Shown here one piece after another: positions 28,080 to 36,775 of a stretch of 64,000 bases of DNA. The DNA comes from Gammaproteobacteria bacterium (GTDB taxonomy: Bacteria; Pseudomonadota; Gammaproteobacteria; DSM-16500): positions 28,811 through 92,810 of the forward strand of contig JAHCAO010000008.1 in the NCBI GenBank assembly GCA_019634835.1. The letters run 5' to 3'. Under the pieces are notes generated by a model. It was not told the DNA's origin, searched no databases, and was given only the letters and a program-made list of their open reading frames with translations. The position numbers and the translations under genes are program-made. Position 1 is the first letter of the stretch; each line of letters opens with the position of its first letter.

Positions 28080-28856
28080 ATGATGTTGCTAGGTCTGGAC
28101 ATTGGTAACACTCATATATTAGGCGGGGTGTTTGATCAAGATCATTTGGTCGCGCGGTTTCGTTATGCCACGCACTTAATTGGTACAGCAGATCAATTTG
28201 GTATTTTTCTGGTTAATATATTGCAAATCAACAATATTAAGTTAGAAGATATTTCTGCTACCGCGGTCAGCTCAGTTGTTCCTAGTTGTGATTATACTAT
28301 TCGGCATACTATTTCTCTTTATATCAAATCACCTTATTTTATGCTGCGGGCAGGCGTGAAAACAGGGCTTAATATTAAATACAAGAATCCCAATGAAGTC
28401 GGTGCAGACAGAATTGCCAATGCAATTGGCGCTGTGAATGCATTCCCCAACAAAAACCTAATTATCGTTGACATGGGAACAGCAACTACATTAGATGCGA
28501 TCACAAAAAGACGTGATTACCTTGGTGGTGCAATTTTACCTGGCATGCGTTTAGGTATGGAATCACTGCGTACTAATACAGCTAAATTAATGGAAGTAGA
28601 TATTGAAAAGCCGTCTACTTATATTGGCCGTACTACGAGAGAAAGTATTCAAACAGGTCTTTATTATGGTCAATTAGGTGCATTAAAAGAAATAATTCTT
28701 GGCATGAAGCATGAAGTATTTCATGCTGAACCTACTCTTATCATCGGCACGGGAGGCTTTTCGCAGTTATTTAAAGAAAAAGCCTTGTTTGATGTCATTT
28801 TACCTGACTTAGTTTTACAAGGGTTATGTAAAGCGTATGAATACTCTACACAATGA
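28080..28856 (+). CDS. coaX: Type III pantothenate kinase
   Basis: 258 residues. It has an ASKHA-type phosphate loop at the start (LLGLDIGNTHILGGVF), NPNEVGADRIANAIGA and IIVDMGTATTLDAI, all typical of CoaX. It phosphorylates pantothenate, the first step towards CoA, so panG-panB-panC-panD-coaX covers pantothenate synthesis and its activation. ATGs at 28080 and 28083 are both possible after GGGAGGG. Confidence 0.96.
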   Translation: MMLLGLDIGNTHILGGVFDQDHLVARFRYATHLIGTADQFGIFLVNILQINNIKLEDISATAVSSVVPSCDYTIRHTISLYIKSPYFMLRAGVKTGLNIKYKNPNEVGADRIANAIGAVNAFPNKNLIIVDMGTATTLDAITKRRDYLGGAILPGMRLGMESLRTNTAKLMEVDIEKPSTYIGRTTRESIQTGLYYGQLGALKEIILGMKHEVFHAEPTLIIGTGGFSQLFKEKALFDVILPDLVLQGLCKAYEYSTQ

Positions 28857-29315
28857 AATTGGTCACATGAGTTTCTGAAACTAAGTTTTTCTCAGAGATG
28901 AAAATGTAATCTATTAACCCTTTTAGTTTGTAAGACATTCGCTCTATGTTGAAGAGGATATTCATCAAAATACAAGCTAGTGAAAAGTGTATGCAAATGA
29001 ATGCAGTCACATAACCATATGATTTACATTTACAATTTTATTGATTTAAAATTGTGCTTAAATTAGCTGTTTATAAAAGTAATGAATAATATCTATTGTC
29101 ATTGTTAATTATGCTCGATAAACTGCATTTCATAGTCAAGGATTGACTAGCGGTTATTGAAAGGATTCTGCAACCACTCCTCGTTTTGTGTTATTGCAGG
29201 ATGCAAATTTAACAAGGATGATTTACAGATTTCTGTTAAGGGCAGCTCCAAAACTGCCCTTTTTCTTTTTTGGGGTATCTTAATGTTTGCTCGTGGCTAA
29301 TGGCAGTGTTTAATA
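28857..29315. other. Intergenic region of about 460 bp, possible small RNA
   Basis: No coding frame is supported. The region is AT-rich up to about 29140. It then holds an imperfect hairpin (ttctgcaa / ttgcagga at about 29166-29203) shortly before a clear terminator at 29239-29266. A terminator 380 bp beyond the coaX stop with nothing coding between suggests either a long coaX 3' end or an unannotated small RNA. No known family is recognised. Confidence 0.4.
29239..29266 (+). terminator. Rho-independent terminator
   Basis: A 7-bp stem agggcag / ctgccct (29239-29245 and 29254-29260) with an 8-base loop is followed by a T-rich tract (tttttctttttt). Confidence 0.88.
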
Positions 29316-29624
29316 CTATAGGTACTGTAAGATAGGAATCAGTGAAATCACCATGCCGATAGCAATGAGAGGAGCGAGAGGAATAATAAGCATTAGAGCT
29401 GAGACGGGTAAAGCTTGAAAGATTCTTTTAGCGCAAGTAAAAATGACAAATAAATACAAAATACCCATCACCACACTCAGAGTCACCCATTGTGTACCGC
29501 GATGAATAAAATACATAGCAATGCAAAAGGTAGCAATGTAAAACGTTAGCAATGATTCTATGGTAATAGAGAGATATAGTTTCCAGGGCAAAAGGTTGGT
29601 TGTATCTTTGTTTAGAGGATGCAT
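29316..29624 (-). CDS. Small three-helix membrane protein of unknown function
   Basis: 102 residues, almost all hydrophobic, with three membrane helices at about 16-40, 48-65 and 75-100. No family is recognised. There is no clear ribosome site, so the start is uncertain. The hydrophobic pattern and isolated convergent position make it likely to be real, but a short AT-rich frame could arise by chance. Confidence 0.55.
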   Translation of the reverse strand: MHPLNKDTTNLLPWKLYLSITIESLLTFYIATFCIAMYFIHRGTQWVTLSVVMGILYLFVIFTCAKRIFQALPVSALMLIIPLAPLIAIGMVISLIPILQYL

Positions 29625-29861
29625 GGTAGTTACAGTTATATAGTTGGCCTAAATAAATATTGAGTAAGTATAAAATTTTGCTACATTTGTACAATTTTCA
29701 AGTTATTCTAGCATTAAAAATGGAGTTCGAATACCGGTTCACGTTTTAATTAGGGATTGTTTTTTAATATTCTGATGAAGAGTAAGTTATAATATTTCTC
29801 TTTACGCACATAGTATGAATAATACTATTCATGCATCTATGGAAATGGAGGATTGACTGTT

Positions 29862-30311
29862 ATGCAAAGAGTATTTGTAAGGCTAACACTACTCATGGGG
29901 ATGATTGGCTTAGCTGGCTGCTCGAGTTTACCTAGTATACCGGGCTTTGGATCAACAGAGAATGTCAGACATGAAAGTAAAGGGTTGATTGGAAAATCAG
30001 TTGATAAAACGGGTAAAGAAACTAATGTGAATATCACTATGTCTGGAGGGGGTGACATAGGGGTACAATCCATGGATGCAAATGATAAGGCTAAAATGTC
30101 GCGTGCGTTAGATGCGGCACCAGGTAAAGCTACTCGTTGGGAAAATGGATCTTCTGGTATTACTTACACTGTTACACCAATTAAAAAAATTGTTATTCGA
30201 GGTAATCCATTCTGTCGTGAGTATGAGGTGGAGGTGACGAAGGGAAATTATAAAAAAGTCATACGGGACACAGCTTGTGTGACTTCTGATGGCAGTTGGC
30301 ATACTGTTTAA
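29862..30311 (+). CDS. Surface-antigen lipoprotein (RT0821/Lpp0805-like)
   Basis: The ATG at 29862 has GGAGG about 10 bases upstream; the TTG at 29853 lies too close to it. 149 residues. The signal peptide ends in LAGC (lipobox). The C-terminal half follows the small surface-antigen pattern of Rickettsia and Legionella proteins: LDAAPGKATRWENGSSG, ITYTVTP, CREYEVEV and DTACVTSDGSWHTV. It is probably anchored in the outer membrane. Function is unknown. Confidence 0.82.
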   Translation: MQRVFVRLTLLMGMIGLAGCSSLPSIPGFGSTENVRHESKGLIGKSVDKTGKETNVNITMSGGGDIGVQSMDANDKAKMSRALDAAPGKATRWENGSSGITYTVTPIKKIVIRGNPFCREYEVEVTKGNYKKVIRDTACVTSDGSWHTV

Positions 30312-30317
30312 AGAGGC

Positions 30318-31079
30318 TTAATGAAATACAAATCCGATGACAAAATGTCTAGGTTTGGCAATATAACGATTTGCGCCAGCAACAATAGGAGCTGAATTTA
30401 CGGCGTATAAAGCTGCAGCATCAAGGTCTTGATTGTTGCTAGACTTAATCATTTGCACATCTGAATAGTATCCTTCAGGATGTAGGGTCAATTCAATGAT
30501 CACTTTGCCTTTAATACCAAACTCACCTGCTATTCTTGGGTAACGGAAATGAGCTGATAAAGACTGTCCCATTAATTTGATTAAGGGGTCGGCAGGTGCG
30601 TTATCATCACCGATTAAATAAATGGGATCTCTTTCTCGGGCTTTAGTGACTTCTCTTAATTGTTCTTGTCTAAGCATTTCAAAGGAAGCGGCTAATAATG
30701 ATGGTTGAATAGATTGAATTCTTCTTAGCTTATTTTTTTTCTGAAACTTTTGGACCTTTTGAACATGCAGTGTATTTTCTGTATGTTTAACACTTTGGAT
30801 TTGTTCAATGTCTTTAGTGTTGTTATTCGTGTTCTTAATATTTGATGGAGTATTTTCAACCGTCTGCATATTTTTTGTATTTTGCTTGATTGTAGATGGT
30901 TTAATTGAGCCAGTATAAGTATAAGAGGGTACATAGTAATGTGGAACCTTTTCTTTTTTTTCTTTGCGTGGTGGTTGGAAGACCATTATCACGAGGATGC
31001 TTAATAAAAGTAGTAAATGTGCTAATAAAGATATCCAGAAACTATTTAACAGTAGCTTTTTTGTCATGTTTCTTTGCAT
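30318..31079 (-). CDS. TonB-family energy transducer
   Basis: 253 residues. A short cytoplasmic tail is followed by one N-terminal membrane helix (about 13-35), a long Lys/Asn/Thr-rich periplasmic spacer (about 40-130) instead of the usual Pro-rich one, and a C-terminal TonB domain: YPRIAGEFGIKGKVIIELTL, then VQMIKSSNNQDLDAAALYAV. No exbB/exbD genes are nearby. It may energise an outer-membrane receptor or act as a TonB-like envelope protein. Confidence 0.85.
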   Translation of the reverse strand: MQRNMTKKLLLNSFWISLLAHLLLLLSILVIMVFQPPRKEKKEKVPHYYVPSYTYTGSIKPSTIKQNTKNMQTVENTPSNIKNTNNNTKDIEQIQSVKHTENTLHVQKVQKFQKKNKLRRIQSIQPSLLAASFEMLRQEQLREVTKARERDPIYLIGDDNAPADPLIKLMGQSLSAHFRYPRIAGEFGIKGKVIIELTLHPEGYYSDVQMIKSSNNQDLDAAALYAVNSAPIVAGANRYIAKPRHFVIGFVFH

Positions 31080-31284
31080 TGCAGTCCAGTCCAGTTGGTT
31101 GCATATGGATAATATAGCTCCATCTGCTACATTTGCATATTCAACTCTCGCCTCTTGATAAACACCAGTGTTTTTCAGACGTTCCCGCGGAGTGTTTTTT
31201 CTATTCTTGATCGAGCTTGCTATTTACAATTAAAATCAATACCATTTAGTAAGCTTAATTTAATCATTAGTCAGTTTAATCGAC

Positions 31285-31290
31285 TATAAT
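31285..31290 (+). promoter_or_regulatory. -10 box of the ssrA promoter
   Basis: A perfect TATAAT lies 7 bases before the first G of tmRNA, the correct spacing for a start at 31297. The -35 region is poor. Confidence 0.7.
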
Positions 31291-31296
31291 TTTAAA

Positions 31297-31715
31297 GGGG
31301 GTGACCTGGTTTCGACGTGGGTTACAAAGCTTGAGGTGCATGTCGAGGACGTAACATAACCTCGTAAAAAATTGTTACAAACCAAATAGTTGCCAAAAAC
31401 AAACGCAACTTCGCTGTTATAGTTAACGACCGCTTCTACAACGAAGCAGTTGTTTCTAACGCCGCCTAAACACCGGCACAGCGCCATCCACCGGTTGTGC
31501 TTGTACGATCGGATGCTTACGAAAGTAAGCAATGGATGGTCATAACATACAAGCTTGCAGGCTGATATGCCCAAGATCAGACTGTTAAAATACATGGGAT
31601 CGCTGCTTCAAACCCTTCCAATTGGGGGTGAAATGGCTAAATTAAAAAATTGGATAAACATGTAGACCCGATAGTAGAGGATTCGCGGACGCGGGTTCAA
31701 TTCCCGCCGCCTCCA
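31297..31715 (+). ncRNA. ssrA: Transfer-messenger RNA (tmRNA)
   Basis: The 5' end GGGGGUGACCUGGUUUCGACG and the 3' T-arm and acceptor (GCGGGTTCAATTCCCGC then CGCCTCCA) are diagnostic, and the acceptor strands pair. The resume codon should be GCC at 31392, after AATAGTT. Its frame runs 25 codons (AKNKRNFAVI ... NEAVVSNAA) to TAA at 31467, a long and basic tag compared with the AND..LAA tags usual in gammaproteobacteria. CCA is not encoded after the discriminator A at 31715 (CTG follows). tmRNA rescues stalled ribosomes. The 3' end is the likely attachment site of the adjoining element. Confidence 0.97.
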
Positions 31716-31749
31716 CTGAATTAATTTCCTAGAACATCCAAAAACATCT

Positions 31750-31777
31750 AAAAGGCCTTGAAATAAAGGCCTTTTTT
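31750..31777 (+). terminator. Terminator of ssrA
   Basis: Stem aaaaggcctt / aaggcctttt (31750-31759 and 31766-31775) is followed by T residues, 35 bp after tmRNA. Confidence 0.85.
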
Positions 31778-31880
31778 ATTTAATCTTTGTCTCACTAAAT
31801 CCAATAGAAGCCCCCAACATCCAATACCAAAGTGGGGCCGATATAGGGGCTTATAGCTCCGAATTAAAAGTGAGGCCCCC

Positions 31881-33083
31881 ATGGGTGTAAAAGAAGTCAA
31901 AGTAAGAACGGCGAAACCTAAAGAAAAGCCCTATAAAATAGCTGACGAAAAAGGTCTTTACCTTTTAGTGAACCCTAATGGATCGAAGCTCTGGAAACTC
32001 AAATATCGCTTTGCTGGCATCGAAAAGAAACTTTCGCTCGGCTCATACCCAGAAGTCACTTTATCCGCTGCTAGAGATGCCCGCGAAGAAGCACGCAAGC
32101 AGCTTGCCAATCATATTGACCCTGGTGTCCTAAAAAATTCCATTAAACGATCAAAGAAACTCGCTGCGGAAAGCAGCTTTGAATTCATTGCCCGCGAGTG
32201 GCACGCTAAATTTACCCCTAAATGGACGAAAGAACATGGGTCACGCATTTTTTGAGCAGAATGTGTTTCCTTGGATTGGCAGGCGACCCATTACCGAAGT
32301 TACTGCGCCAGAGTTACTTTCTGCCTTACGGCGTGTAGAAGCCAGAGGCGCGATTGAAACTGCTCATCGAATATTGCAGATTTGCGGCCAGGTATTTCGC
32401 TATAGTATCGCCACTGGACGCGCTGAACGCAACCTTTCTGCCGACCTAGTTGGCGCATAGCGCCAGTCAAAAAGAAACATCATCCGAGCATTACAGATCC
32501 CCTCCAAGTTGGAAAGCTTCTACGTGCTATTAATGGATACGAAGGCTTCTACGTTACCAAATGTGCATTACAGTTGGCGCCGCTCTTTTTTGTTCGTCCC
32601 GGCGAATTACGCCATGCTGAATGGGAAGAATTTGATTTTGAAAAAGCAGAATGGCGCATCCCAGCAGAAAAAATGAAAATGCGTGAACAATACATTGTTC
32701 CACTATCCACACAAGCTATTACCATATTACAAGAATTACAAGCCTACACTGGCAACGGAAAATACGTTTTCCCAAGCATCCGCACATCAAAGCGTCCAAT
32801 GTCCGAAAACACTGTACTTGGTGCATTACGTCGCCTTGGCTATACAAAAGATGAAATGACTGGCCATGGATTCCGCTCAATGGCTTCTACTCTGCTCAAT
32901 GAACAAGGCTGGAATCGTGATGCAATCGAGCGGCAGCTCGCACATGGTGAACGCAATAATGTCCGCGCGGTTTACAACTACGCTCAGTATTTGCTAGAGC
33001 GTCACAAAATGATGCAGCACTGGGCAGATTATTTAGAGAAACTTGCAAACCCAACAACAATTTTAACCTTAAAAACCGCATAA
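31881..33083 (+). pseudogene. P4-type tyrosine integrase, broken by two frameshifts
   Basis: Three overlapping frames together make one integrase of about 400 residues. The N-terminal arm-binding DUF4102 domain reads GLYLLVNPNGSKLWKLKYRF (31881 on). A six-T run at about 32249 has one T too many and shifts the frame (RIF then EQNVFPWIG). Near 32456, GGCGCATAGCGCC lacks one T and shifts it back (GA[L]APVKKKHHPS). The catalytic part has FVRPGELRHAEW, HGFRSMASTLL and the late Tyr in NNVRAVYNY. The two shifts compensate each other, so either the gene is dead or the sequence carries homopolymer errors. Confidence 0.9.
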
Positions 33084-33103
33084 AAAACTTTAGAAGGATT
33101 TAC

Positions 33104-33745
33104 ATGCAATCAAAAATCCAGCAGTATCTTCCACCAAATTACATAAAGGAAATTGCCAAAGAAAAATGGTATGACTGGGAAGCAGCTAGCATACTATGTG
33201 ATATTGATCCTAAACAGATTACAAGATTTGATACTTTTCACAGCAAATATGAACTTACCTTAAAAGAACCACAAGAATTACTCGATAATATCAAAACTTG
33301 GTACAAACCTACTCACGCAAGCGCACCACCTTTTTGGTATGTTAACGAATCTATAAAAAAAGGAATTATAGATATACCGAGAGGATTGTTAAATGCAATA
33401 GCAACCACAATTTCTAGGCTTACCGACAGTGATAAGCAAGAATTTATAGAGTCCTATCCTTATCTAGCCAATGAATTGAATATATCGCCAATTGAAAATC
33501 AAGTATCTTCCCCCGAAATAGATAAGCTCAAAAAAATAATCGACATGACCTACAATCAATTCTGGAAAACTGTTGATCCGAATAAACCACCCAAAAAAGA
33601 AGAAATAACTAATTGGATAGCAACCACTTTCAATGTTGCAAAAAGCAATGCCGAGATAATCGATACGCTAATTAAACCTGAAAAATACTGTAAAGGTGGA
33701 AATCGCTCACGCAAGCCCAATCAACCTCCTAATATATTAACTTAA
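33104..33745 (+). CDS. Element protein of unknown function
   Basis: 213 residues, soluble, rich in Lys, Asn and Ile, no recognised domain. The N-terminal section (YLPPNYIKEIAKEKWYDWEA, then ILCDIDPKQI) and a conserved-looking C-terminal helix pair (KKEEITNWIATTFNVAKSNAE, about 166-187) suggest DNA- or protein-binding helices. AAGGA lies before the ATG. It lies 20 bp after the integrase and is probably co-transcribed with it. Confidence 0.7.
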   Translation: MQSKIQQYLPPNYIKEIAKEKWYDWEAASILCDIDPKQITRFDTFHSKYELTLKEPQELLDNIKTWYKPTHASAPPFWYVNESIKKGIIDIPRGLLNAIATTISRLTDSDKQEFIESYPYLANELNISPIENQVSSPEIDKLKKIIDMTYNQFWKTVDPNKPPKKEEITNWIATTFNVAKSNAEIIDTLIKPEKYCKGGNRSRKPNQPPNILT

Positions 33746-33878
33746 TAAATATCAAATAGTTAAATAAACCTCTGGAGGTTTTGAAAGGTATACCTCCGTA
33801 CCCTTTGACTGGTTACAAGCACATTAAATCTTGGTTTATTTGGTTCTCTACATACCTAAAAATGTTAAGGAGCACCCA

Positions 33879-34106
33879 ATGGACCCAAGTAGACAGCAAA
33901 ACAAATTCCTAAGACTTCCTGTAGTAGAGGACAAAACAGGATGTCCTCGCTCATCAATCTATTTAATGGTATCCGAAGGTACATTCCCCAAACCCATCAA
34001 GCTAGGAAAGCGGTCAGTCGGTTGGATTGAAAGCGAAGTAGATGATTGGATAGAGCAGCGCATCGAAGAAAGCCGTCAACAAGGAGGAGCAAAGTATGGC
34101 AATTAA
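33879..34106 (+). CDS. AlpA-family excisionase/transcriptional regulator
   Basis: The ATG at 33879 is chosen for its AAGGAG site. 75 residues: LRLPVVEDKTGCPRSSIYL, SEGTFPKPIKLGKRSVGW and ESEVDDWIEQRI, the full MerR-like AlpA domain. In P4-like elements AlpA regulates integrase and excision. It overlaps the next gene by 11 bp. Confidence 0.92.
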   Translation: MDPSRQQNKFLRLPVVEDKTGCPRSSIYLMVSEGTFPKPIKLGKRSVGWIESEVDDWIEQRIEESRQQGGAKYGN

Positions 34107-34458
34107 AAATAGCCTCTACGTCGTTGGCGCGACCAGAGGTAGCAATAAAATTATTTACAGAAAACAGTATACCAGAAAAAATGGTGGATTTAACCGTGCT
34201 TTGCTACCTAATCCAATCCATTACTATACAACTCAACTTTCCCAGTTACCTATAAAAACCAAATCGAAATGGATTCTGGTTAACTGTTGTTTTCATCAGG
34301 ATCGAAATCCTAGTCTAAGCATTAACATCGAAAGCGGTCACTTCAAGTGCTTTAGTTGTAATGCTAAAGGCTGCGACATCCTAGCCTTTCATCAACTTCG
34401 TTATGGATTTGATTTTATAACAGCAGCTAAAGATTTAGGAGCGTGGGGTCATGGATAA
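34096..34458 (+). CDS. CHC2 primase-type zinc-finger protein
   Basis: 120 residues. A DnaG-type zinc site is formed by VNCCFHQDRNPSLSI and FKCFSCNAKG (Cys64 or 65, His67, Cys85, Cys88). It lacks a polymerase domain, which is supplied in part by the TOPRIM protein encoded by the next gene, so the two probably act as a split primase in element replication. It overlaps its neighbours on both sides. Confidence 0.85.
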   Translation: MAIKNSLYVVGATRGSNKIIYRKQYTRKNGGFNRALLPNPIHYYTTQLSQLPIKTKSKWILVNCCFHQDRNPSLSINIESGHFKCFSCNAKGCDILAFHQLRYGFDFITAAKDLGAWGHG

Positions 34459-36114
34459 TTTCAACATACATGAATTATTGAACACACATGCAAGTAAACA
34501 ATTAAATAAAGGATATAAATTCATAGGAACTCATTTATACGAGGATACCAATGGCAATCTAACATATTTTCGAATGCGACTTAAACATCCAAATGGTAAA
34601 AAATTGATTAGGCCATTTCACTTAGATAAAAATAATTTTTGGGTGATGAAGGAACCATCTTTCTTAAAAGGAAAACCTCTTTATAAGCTTCCATTACTAG
34701 CAAAATTATCTAATGAAACAGTTTACATTACTGAAGGAGAACTAAAAGTTGATGCTTTGATAGCACTTGGCTTTTACGCAACCACTTCCGGTAGCAGTAA
34801 TAGTGCCGCGGATGCAAATTGGGATATTTTAAAAAATAAAAATATTATTATTTGGCCTGATAAAGATAAATCGGGATATAAATATGCCTGTGAAGTTATC
34901 GAAATACTCAACCAATTAGGTTGTAATGTGCAATGGGTTGATACTGACGCCCTTAATCTTCCTGAAGGGGGTGACATTATTGATTGGTTACAAAAAAATC
35001 CTGCAGCGAATAAGAACGACATTCAAAATTTGAAATTAATACATCCTCTCACACAAAGTACACATAATATTAATTATCGTATCGCTTCAGATATCATAAT
35101 AAAGCCTATAGACTGGCTTTGGGAAAAACGATTTGCAAAGGGCAAGATCTCTTTTATCTCTGGCGATGCTGGCGTTGGGAAATCTCAAGTAACCGCAAAC
35201 ATGGCAGCTACAATCACTCAGGGTAACGATTGGCCAGATAAAACGAAATGTAATTCAGGCAAAGTCATTTTTTTAAGTGCTGAAGATAATGCAGAAGATA
35301 CATTAGTTCCAAGGCTAATAGCAGCAGGAGCAGATTTGCAAAAAATAGTCATCATAGATTCAGTAAAACGTTTGATTAGAGATGGAAATAGTATTGAAGA
35401 TTTATTCGATATTAATGCGGATATACCAGAATTAACTAATTTGCTGAGAGATATTCAAGACGTATCAGCAATTTTTATTGATCCGATTACTGCTTATGTG
35501 GGTGATATAGATGATAGTAAAAATACTCAAGTTATAGCAACTCTAGCACCATTAAGCAAATTAGCAGAATTACATAATCTTCGTATCATATGTGTTTCTC
35601 ATAACAATAAAAACAAGCATCAATCTGCTATTCATAGAGTCTCTGGTAGCATTGCTTATGTTGCTGCATCTCTAGCTGCATATGAGCTCTCAAGGATAAG
35701 GAAAATAATTCTATAAGGCTATTCTTACCGCTAAAAAATAACCTTGGAAACGATGAAACTGGCTTATCTTATAGCATAGAAGAATGTCAGATAGAAAATG
35801 GAATTACATCTTCAAGAATAAATTGGGAGTCAAGTTGTGTAACCATATCAGCAGAAGAAGCTTTATCAGGTAATACCCAAAGTGGAAATGATGCTGTTGG
35901 TGAAGCAAAAAGTTTTCTAAGGAAAATACTAGCCAGCGGCGAAAAAGATTCTAAGCACATTTATGAAGAAGCTGATAAAGCCAATATCTCTGCAGCATCA
36001 ACAAAACGGGCGCGCAAAGAGCTGGGCATTAAACCAAGGAAAATTAAAGGTGTAAAAAATGGTAATTGGTGTTGGTCGTTGCCAACAGATGAATCGATAG
36101 AGGAAATTTCTTGA
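34451..36114 (+). pseudogene. TOPRIM/AAA replication protein (primase-helicase, RepA-like), frameshifted
   Basis: The first 421 codons hold a TOPRIM domain (VYITEGELKVDALIALGF, IIIWPDKDKSG; about 92-140) and an AAA_25/RepA-like helicase (Walker A SGDAGVGKS at about 237-245, Walker B AIFIDPITAYVGD, then ICVSHNNKN). At about 35690 one A is missing from TCAAGG, and the frame stops at 35716. The other frame continues without stops (KDKENNSIRLFLPLKNN ... GNWCWSLPTDES) to TGA 36114, giving about 554 residues when joined. Either the element lost replication or the base call is wrong. Confidence 0.85.
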
Positions 36115-36130
36115 GCACCTTGATCTTCTT

Positions 36131-36164
36131 GAGCCCCTTTAAAATTAGGTGATTAAAGGTGCTC
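36131..36164. repeat. Inverted repeat after the replication gene
   Basis: gagcccctttaa and ttaaaggtgctc face each other, with further partial repeats of the CTTGAGC/GCTCAAG type on each side (36110-36175). This could be a weak terminator or a protein-binding site before the DUF5681 gene. Confidence 0.45.
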
Positions 36165-36237
36165 AAGGGACTCAAGATATTTGGTATGATTGTAATCACG
36201 TTGCTGTAATTAACAATGAATTAACAAGGGGATCACC

Positions 36238-36654
36238 ATGACTTTTGAGCCAGGAAAAAGTGGAAATCCTAAAGGGCGACCTAATGGCAGCTTAAACAAG
36301 AATACACAATTTATAAAATTGTTAGAGCCTCATGCTCCTGCTCTCATTAATAAATGTGTTGAGTTAGCTCTGGAAGGGAATGAAGCTTGCTTACGTTTAG
36401 CCTTAGATAAAATCTTACCTAAAGCTAAAACACAAGCTCTTAGTTTTGAAGTACCCGATAAGTTATCAACGGAATCTTTAATTGAAATAAGCGAAGCAAT
36501 TTGGCATAAGATAGGAAACGGAGAAGTTACATTAGAACAAGCCAAAGATTTTTTTACTCTGCTAAAAATTTATAAAAATATTGCACCCAACAGTTCTCCC
36601 AGCTCCCTTATTGAAATGCTAATTGATAAACTTGACTCAAATAATTTATGTTAA
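36238..36654 (+). CDS. DUF5681 protein
   Basis: 138 residues that open with FEPGKSGNPKGRPNGSLNKN, the DUF5681 signature common in phages and integrative elements. The rest is helical (EGNEACLRLALDKILPKAK). Function is unknown; small-terminase-like roles have been suggested for relatives. A ribosome site (AAGGGGAT) lies upstream. It is the last plus-strand gene before the cargo. Confidence 0.85.
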   Translation: MTFEPGKSGNPKGRPNGSLNKNTQFIKLLEPHAPALINKCVELALEGNEACLRLALDKILPKAKTQALSFEVPDKLSTESLIEISEAIWHKIGNGEVTLEQAKDFFTLLKIYKNIAPNSSPSSLIEMLIDKLDSNNLC

Positions 36655-36775
36655 AAAAGCCATATTTAATACCTTGAATACGCATTAACACTAATCAAAA
36701 ACAAAAAGCTTCATTAGCTAGCTATAATATTCATAATTTTAACTTCATCAAAACAAAATGCTTTATTACATTGTG

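Noticed and set aside
29715..29740. GTTCGAATACC as a tRNA T-loop
   Set aside because: No acceptor or anticodon stems pair around it.
31284..31595. 103-codon minus-strand frame over ssrA
   Set aside because: Overlaps tmRNA entirely; the RNA gene explains the sequence.
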